The notes under the pieces: model-generated
What the model saw: only the letters and a program-made list of their open reading frames with translations
Database searches by the model: none
Told to the model about the DNA's origin: nothing
Shown here: positions 1-5,333 of the stretch, in pieces
Position numbering within the stretch: the stretch's first letter is position 1
Layout of the letters: each line of letters opens with the position of its first letter
Origin: an uncultured bacterium
GTDB taxonomy: Bacteria; Patescibacteriota; Gracilibacteria; Absconditabacterales; Absconditicoccaceae
Direction of reading: 5' to 3'
DNA length: 5,333 nucleotides
NCBI GenBank assembly: GCA_903943625.1
Contig: CAJAPL010000027.1
Coordinates: 1 to 5,333, forward strand
Translations under genes and position numbers: made by a program

Positions 1-1566
<1,566 letters not shown>

Positions 1567-1585
1567 TAATCAATTCAACAAATAG

Positions 1586-1622
1586 AAAAATCCCACCAAA
1601 ATAATAATGTGGGATTTTTTTT
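1586..1622 (+). terminator. Rho-independent terminator of dnaK
   Basis: AAAAATCCCAC (1586-1596) pairs with GTGGGATTTTT (1609-1619) around a 12-base A/T loop, and the T run continues to 1622. It begins 20 bases after the dnaK TAA. The A-run before and T-run after the GC core would let it also work in the opposite direction, where it could back up termination of the convergent ketoacyl synthase gene. Confidence 0.85.
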
Positions 1623-1629
1623 ATAAAGA

Positions 1630-1659
1630 AGATTCCCTGACTAAAACAGCAGGGAATCT
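1630..1659 (-). terminator. Hairpin, probable terminator of the minus-strand ketoacyl synthase gene
   Basis: A perfect 10-bp inverted repeat, AGATTCCCTG (1630-1639) and CAGGGAATCT (1650-1659), with a 10-base loop. On the minus strand it lies 50 bases past the stop of the ketoacyl synthase gene and is followed by a T-rich stretch (TTCTTTAT) rather than a clean T tract, so termination is plausible but less certain than for the dnaK hairpin next to it. Confidence 0.55.
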
Positions 1660-1667
1660 CTCAAAAA

Positions 1668-1701
1668 GGTTAAAATACGATTAAGGTTAAAATACGGTTA
1701 A
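1668..1701. repeat. Two tandem copies of a 17-bp unit
   Basis: GGTTAAAATACGATTAA (1668-1684) is followed directly by GGTTAAAATACGGTTAA (1685-1701), one mismatch in 17. The pair sits between the convergent 3' ends, 7 bases beyond the stop codon of the ketoacyl synthase gene. No function is evident; a slippage duplication or a binding-site pair are both possible. Confidence 0.8.
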
Positions 1702-1708
1702 TGTATAG

Positions 1709-3139
1709 TTATGGCAATCTAATGACAGCCACAATAATAGTAGGACCAGCTCCTACAGTGACTAATACTAGAATATCGCCACTTTTAAAGATATGACCTT
1801 CAAGTTGGCCTGTCATAATAAGGTGAAGAAGCGTTGCAATAGTAGCCACAGAAGAATTCCCAAGCCAGTCTATCGTCATGGCCATTATGCCAGGAGGTAT
1901 ATCTCTTATACCATGCTTGTTTATAAGTTCCCCAATGATAGCCGCGGAATGTTTTTTAGGCAACAAACTACCCAACTCTGATTTATCATAACCAGATAGT
2001 TCAGCTACCGTAGCGAGGTTACTATAATTAATCCTTCCATTTGCTTGATGGGGAATAATTTTAGCTACCTCATTAAACTTAACTCCCGCCTTATCTAAGG
2101 CTTCTTTGATAACCAGCGGAACCCATTTATGGGTAAATTGGAATACTTTTTCGGCATCCATATTCAGGAATGACCCAAGATAATCTTGGTTGTTAGATGG
2201 CCCCATCCATAAAAATTTCGAATTACTTATGACATAGGACTTCACAATAGAAGTCAAAACACCGACTTTAGGTGAATTAACTAATCTTTCCAATAATAGA
2301 GCTCCTGCCCCATCGGCGTATAAGGGACAATTTCTATCAAAAGGGTCATAATTCCTAGAAAGTGTGTCAAACCCCACTACCAGGCCTCTTTTGATTTTTC
2401 CTGTTCTTATAAAGGCATCAGCATGAAGAAAGGCTTGTAAAAACCCCGGACATCCAGATACGACATCATAAAGCAAAAGGTCATAGGTAATCCCCAGTTC
2501 TTCTGCAATTTGTTCTGCCATACAATCGGCCTTTTCCACTACATGGATGACAATTATACTCGACAATTTTTCAGCCGCGACTCCAAGACGAAGCAATTCT
2601 GCCTCAGCACTTTCATAAAGTCCAGTTTGATCAAACCCGGTTACTTCCAATACGAGATCTGTAGGGCAAAAAGCCATATTATCTTTAAGCCTTCCAAGAT
2701 TATAAGCAGCGACTATTAAGTCACAAACCGGATAATCAGGGTAATCAGCATCAAGAATTTCTGGTTTTTTACTAGCAAAATAATGTTTTATCCTGGATGC
2801 ATGGTTAGGAACCATATCAATGTCATCAAACTGGCCTAACTTTAAGTTTTTAAAATTCCGGGCAGCTACGATAAGGTCCAATTCTAAATCAGGATCGTTA
2901 GCTTCTCGAGCAGCATTGACCGCAATATCAAGCGATGTCTGATGATCTTCGATATATCTCCTAGATCCTATAAGAGAAATATCTTCGAATTTTAGAAGAT
3001 TTTTATCTGTGTTTGGCTGCATAGGAGTACCAGAAGAATCATAGAATACACGTCCCCAAAAATGTGAATTTGGGACTACCTTAGTAGGAATACAGGCCCC
3101 TGTCCTGGCAATAAACGAACTAAAAATGTCTCTTTTCAT
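1709..3139 (-). CDS. FabH-like 3-oxoacyl-ACP synthase III with an insertion; standard-code gene
   Basis: Thiolase-fold ketoacyl synthase III-like enzyme; FabH members condense an acyl-CoA with malonyl-ACP to begin fatty-acid or related chains. The 476-residue product has the Cys-His-Asn triad in family context: C230 in VSGCPGF, H364 in IPHQANGRI, N428 in WLGNSS, plus DGAGA at 276-280 and a glycine-containing C-terminal strand. It is about 150 residues longer than ordinary FabH (near 320); the extra length lies mainly at residues 95-180, between the first DLIVAA strand and the segment leading to the catalytic Cys. The ATG at 3139 was chosen over an upstream in-frame TTG at 3178, which would add a lysine/asparagine-rich stretch of 13 residues; no clear Shine-Dalgarno supports either. 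All 33 glycines are GGN, none TGA, and one CGA (2906-2908) and one CGG (2858-2860) occur at positions not recognisable as Trp. This suggests acquisition from a standard-code donor. The substrate is unknown; related synthases make signalling molecules or specialised lipids. Confidence 0.9.
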   Translation of the reverse strand: MKRDIFSSFIARTGACIPTKVVPNSHFWGRVFYDSSGTPMQPNTDKNLLKFEDISLIGSRRYIEDHQTSLDIAVNAAREANDPDLELDLIVAARNFKNLKLGQFDDIDMVPNHASRIKHYFASKKPEILDADYPDYPVCDLIVAAYNLGRLKDNMAFCPTDLVLEVTGFDQTGLYESAEAELLRLGVAAEKLSSIIVIHVVEKADCMAEQIAEELGITYDLLLYDVVSGCPGFLQAFLHADAFIRTGKIKRGLVVGFDTLSRNYDPFDRNCPLYADGAGALLLERLVNSPKVGVLTSIVKSYVISNSKFLWMGPSNNQDYLGSFLNMDAEKVFQFTHKWVPLVIKEALDKAGVKFNEVAKIIPHQANGRINYSNLATVAELSGYDKSELGSLLPKKHSAAIIGELINKHGIRDIPPGIMAMTIDWLGNSSVATIATLLHLIMTGQLEGHIFKSGDILVLVTVGAGPTIIVAVIRLP

Positions 3140-3224
3140 GGTGTTTTCTTTTTTATTTTTGTTTTTAACTTGTTTCAATTTTATTTGTTTTTGTGTGATT
3201 TTATTTTAATTTTTGTAGACACGC

Positions 3225-3252
3225 ATATTACATATTATACAAAAGAAGTCAA
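3225..3252 (-). promoter_or_regulatory. Candidate promoter of the ketoacyl synthase gene
   Basis: On the minus strand TTGACT (3252-3247) is followed after 16 bases by TAATAT (3230-3225), a fair sigma70-type pair that would give an 80-odd-base leader before the ATG at 3139. A perfect TATAAT (3239-3234) also lies inside the spacer but has no -35 at proper distance. AT-rich DNA produces such matches by chance, so this is tentative. Confidence 0.3.
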
Positions 3253-3297
3253 CTAATTATTTCATAAACAAAATTTTTCCACAAACAAAATCCATCC

Positions 3298-3317
3298 AAA
3301 AAATTTTTATTTAACAA
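3298..3317. repeat. A/T-rich direct repeat, copy 1 (upstream of asnS)
   Basis: A6-T5-ATT-(T)-AACAA, 20 bases, matching 19 of 20 bases at 4790-4809. It lies 80 bases before the asnS start. Low complexity makes chance similarity possible. Confidence 0.35.
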
Positions 3318-3397
3318 TCTCACTTCATCAGCTTCTTCTTGAAATCCGACATCAGATAACTAATTTTTGATTACTTTTATTTTCTTATTCTAAACAC

Positions 3398-4789
3398 ATG
3401 AAAACGACAACAATCGCCGGGATTTACAAAGATTACTCAAAATTGATGAATAATAATTTGAATATAAATTGACGAGTAAGAACTATTAGAGACAGCAAAA
3501 CATTTTGATTTATCGAGTTAAACGACTGATCATATCTAAAAAATATCCAAATAGTTTTTGAAAATAATTTAGATAATTTTGATGAAATCTGCAAACTAAA
3601 CATATGAAGCTCTCTTAGCATATCATGAACTTTGGTTCCCTCACAATGAAATAAACAAGCATTTGAGCTCAAAGCTGAAAAAATCGGAATAGTCTGACAT
3701 TCCAATCCAGATTTCCCTTTACAAAAAAAACGTCATAGCTTTGAATATCTTAGAGAAATAGCTCACCTCAGACCCAGATCAAATACTTTCTCAGCAGTAT
3801 TTAGAGTCAGAAGTCTACTATCGTTTGCTATACATAAATTCTTTAACGAACAAGGATTTATATACGTACATACTCCCATCATAACAGGTAGTGACTGTGA
3901 ATGAGCAGGCCAGATGTTTAAAGTATCCACTTTAGATTTTCTCAAGATACCAAAAAATCCAGACGGGAAAACAGATTTTTCACAAGACTTTTTTGGTAAA
4001 GAAACTTCACTCACTGTGAGTGGTCAATTAAATGCTGAAACATTTGCCCAATCATTTGGGAAAGTTTATACGTTTTGACCTACATTTCGTGCAGAGAATA
4101 GTAACACAGCAAGACATTTATCAGAATTTTGGATGATAGAACCAGAAATTGCATTTGCAAATTTACAAGATGATATGAAACTCTGAGAAGATTTACTAAA
4201 ATATGTTTTCAAATATGTCCTAGACAATGCGCCAGCAGAGATGGAGTTTTTCGCAGAATTTATCAATCCAGAAGTAAAAACAAGACTAGAAAAATTGGTT
4301 AATTCAGATTTTGCTAGAGTGACATATACCGAAGCTATTGAATTACTCAAAAAATCCTGACAAAAATTTGAATATCCTGTTGAGCGATGAATGGATTTAC
4401 AAACTGAACACGAGAGATATATCTGTGAAAAAATATATGATTGACCTGTGTGCGTAACCGATTATCCAAAAGAAATCAAAGCATTCTACATGAGATTAAA
4501 TGGAGATTGAAAAACCGTAGCTGCAGTAGATTTACTTGTTCCTTGAGTATGAGAACTATATGGATGATCACAGAGGGAAGAAAGACTAGAAGTGCTTGAA
4601 CAAAAAATCAAAGATATGTGAATGGAACTAAAAGATTATCGGCGATATCTAGAACTTAGAAAATATGGGACCACTCCACATGCAGGATTTGGTATAGGAT
4701 TTGAAAGGTTAATGATGTATATCACATGAATGGAAAACATCCGCGACGTAATGCCATTTCCAAGAGCACCAAAGCAATGTGAGTTTTAA
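3398..4789 (+). CDS. asnS: Asparaginyl-tRNA synthetase, TGA=Gly and CGA/CGG=Trp
   Basis: Class IIb aminoacyl-tRNA synthetase that charges tRNA-Asn with asparagine in the cytoplasm. The product is 463 residues, close to the 466 of E. coli. An N-terminal OB-fold anticodon domain (about 20-100, with [12 protein letters not shown]) precedes the catalytic core: motif 1 around 135-162, motif 2 at 225-253 ([12 protein letters not shown], with SEFWMIEPE), the GGSQREERL element at 389-397 and motif 3 at 430-438 (FGIGFERL) followed by [15 protein letters not shown] and the PFPR-type ending favour AsnRS over AspRS. Nineteen of 34 glycines are TGA. All four CGA/CGG codons, at residues 26, 330, 415 and 416, fall at tryptophans of E. 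coli AsnRS (GWVRT, YWGVDL, DYWWY), whereas CGT and CGC at residues 112, 231 and 449 are conserved arginines. ATG 3398 fits the family start; there is no Shine-Dalgarno. The gene stands alone, divergent from the ketoacyl synthase. Confidence 0.98.
4640..4645 (+). other. Recoded codon pair CGG-CGA, read as Trp-Trp in asnS
   Basis: Codons 415-416 of asnS. The surrounding peptide [13 protein letters not shown] aligns with the E. coli segment D-Y-W-W-Y-R-D-L-R-R-Y-G-T (from memory), so both CGG and CGA replace tryptophan here. Two adjacent replacements at an aromatic pair make chance Arg substitutions unlikely. The other recoded sites are CGA at 3473-3475, 4385-4387, 5236-5238 and 5272-5274. Confidence 0.8.
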
Positions 4790-4809
4790 AAAAAATTTTT
4801 ATTCAACAA
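4790..4809. repeat. A/T-rich direct repeat, copy 2 (directly after the asnS stop)
   Basis: Matches 3298-3317 at 19 of 20 bases (C instead of T at 4804) and begins one base after the asnS stop codon, so the two copies bracket asnS. The A-run/T-run could itself form a weak terminator-like hairpin. Confidence 0.35.
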
Positions 4810-4827
4810 AAAACAATAAATGATTTG

Positions 4828-4914
4828 GTTCTTTGCAAATTGTTTGAGCTGCTGATCATACTCAAAAAGCAAACAAAATAATTGTGGCGAGTCTTGCAAA
4901 GAACTAGCTTTTTT
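4828..4914 (+). terminator. Long-loop hairpin with T tract, possible asnS terminator or structured RNA
   Basis: GTTCTTTGCAA (4828-4838) and TTGCAAAGAAC (4894-4904) form a perfect 11-bp inverted repeat, followed after four bases by six T (4909-4914). The 55-base loop can fold further: TTGTTTG (4840-4846) with CAAACAA (4870-4876), or alternatively TTTGAG (4843-4848) with CTCAAA (4861-4866). The stem plus T tract resembles an intrinsic terminator for asnS, but the loop is much longer than usual; a small structured RNA or a short palindromic repeat element are alternatives. Confidence 0.45.
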
Positions 4915-4915
4915 G

Positions 4916-4945
4916 CCTACTTTTTTGGCAATGAAAAAAAGTAGG
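4916..4945. repeat. 11-bp palindromic hairpin in the asnS downstream gap
   Basis: CCTACTTTTTT (4916-4926) pairs with AAAAAAGTAGG (4935-4945) around an 8-base loop GGCAATGA. It follows immediately after the larger hairpin. No T tract follows the stem on either strand, so it is not a typical terminator. Hairpins of this style, with a GTAG-type base and an A/T arm, occur as dispersed intergenic repeats in many bacteria, which is the best guess here; a genome-wide copy count is not available from this window. Confidence 0.6.
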
Positions 4946-5055
4946 TCCTATTGTTTTGGTTTATAAAAAATCGAAAATATATATTTAAGATCCAGGTTGC
5001 AAAATAATCTCGCCGGAATGACAGTAAGTACTTATTTAACCTTTAACACATATCA

Positions 5056-5319
5056 ATGCCAACAGCAAAAAAACCAACAAAAAAAATTACTAAACCTTTA
5101 GAAAAAGAAGTGTGTTGTAAAGAAGGGATGAAAAAGAATTTGTTTAAACATCACAAAAAATCTAGTTGCTGATGATTCTATTTCTTGTGATTCATATGAG
5201 CAGCAATCTACTTCATCTGACAAGCAACAACATTTCGAATCTGAGTCATAGCTTTTCTTAAAGCTATTGTTCGACCAGTATTCCTAGTTCATTGATTGCT
5301 AAAATTTTTATGATTATAA
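5056..5319 (+). CDS. Small conserved CPR-type membrane protein, TGA=Gly, CGA=Trp
   Basis: An 87-residue protein of unknown function. Residues 1-36 are strongly basic (12 Lys by residue 36) with a Cys-Cys at 20-21; residues 39-57 and about 61-86 are hydrophobic, giving one or two membrane segments. Read with TGA as Gly and CGA as Trp the second half is GFYFLGFIGAAIYFIGQATT, then FWIGVIAFLKAIVWPVFLVH and a short leucine-rich end. I recognise this pattern (G-x-x-Y-x-L-G-F-I-G-A, A-T-S-F-W-x-G-V, L-K-A-x-V-W-P-x-F-L-V) from a small uncharacterised family in Patescibacteria and other bacteria, from memory. Eight of nine glycines are TGA; both CGA codons (5236-5238, 5272-5274) fall on the two family tryptophans. 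Under the standard code the frame would break after about 38 residues. ATG at 5056 is the first Met of the frame; no Shine-Dalgarno is visible. Confidence 0.85.
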
Positions 5320-5333
5320 TTTAAAATATATTC

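Noticed and set aside
1586..1701. A CRISPR-like array, because two hairpins and a tandem repeat are adjacent.
   Set aside because: The repeats have no spacers between them and occur only twice; they are terminators and a simple duplication.
3140..3178. Upstream TTG start adding 13 residues to the ketoacyl synthase.
   Set aside because: The added segment is lysine/asparagine-rich, resembles AT-rich leader DNA, and the ATG at 3139 gives a start consistent with the first FabH strand.
3234..3252. TTGACT with TATAAT as a promoter pair on the minus strand.
   Set aside because: The spacer is only 7 bases, too short for a sigma70 promoter; the TAATAT box 16 bases away was preferred.
3433..4350. Minus-strand ORFs opposite asnS (3433-3705, 3763-4014, 4066-4350).
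   Set aside because: Antisense shadows of asnS, with compositions expected from the complementary frame.
4820..4966. A 48-codon ORF (ATG 4820, TAA 4964-4966) with several cysteines, open if TGA is Gly.
   Set aside because: It lies across both inverted repeats, its sequence is explained by the hairpin arms, and it shows no recognisable family or ribosome binding site. More likely non-coding.

Overview
The window is an AT-rich bacterial fragment that reads correctly only with a non-standard genetic code. In three of its four genes TGA sits inside otherwise perfect proteins at glycine positions (for example the Hsp70 phosphate loop D-L-G-G-G-T at 241-258, where two of the three glycines are TGA). 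In the same genes CGA and CGG fall where the protein families have tryptophan (asparaginyl-tRNA synthetase and a small membrane protein), while CGT, CGC, AGA and AGG still encode arginine. TGA=Gly is known from the candidate phyla Absconditabacteria (SR1) and Gracilibacteria (BD1-5). CGA/CGG=Trp has been proposed for some Absconditabacteria, so an Absconditabacteria-type CPR/Patescibacteria genome is the best assignment. All four genes stop at TAA.

Layout: (1) 1-1566 (+), the 3' four-fifths of dnaK, followed by a good hairpin/T-tract terminator. (2) 1567-1708, a short convergent gap with a second hairpin and a 17-bp tandem duplication. (3) 1709-3139 (-), an enlarged FabH-like ketoacyl-ACP synthase III. 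It uses GGN for all of its 33 glycines and has no in-frame TGA, unlike its neighbours. (4) 3140-3397, an AT-rich divergent intergenic region. (5) 3398-4789 (+), complete asparaginyl-tRNA synthetase (asnS). (6) 4790-5055, a non-coding gap with two inverted repeats. (7) 5056-5319 (+), an 87-residue basic-plus-membrane protein of a small family seen in CPR bacteria.

The genes do not form an operon or pathway. dnaK (chaperone) and asnS (translation) are core housekeeping genes written in the altered code. The ketoacyl synthase between them is on the opposite strand, has its own putative promoter and terminator, and looks like an insertion from a standard-code, low-GC donor. The most interesting points are the double recoding visible at single-residue level and the code mismatch of the ketoacyl synthase. 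Counts of TGA and GGN codons were made by hand from the sequence; comparisons with family consensus are from memory, not from a search.
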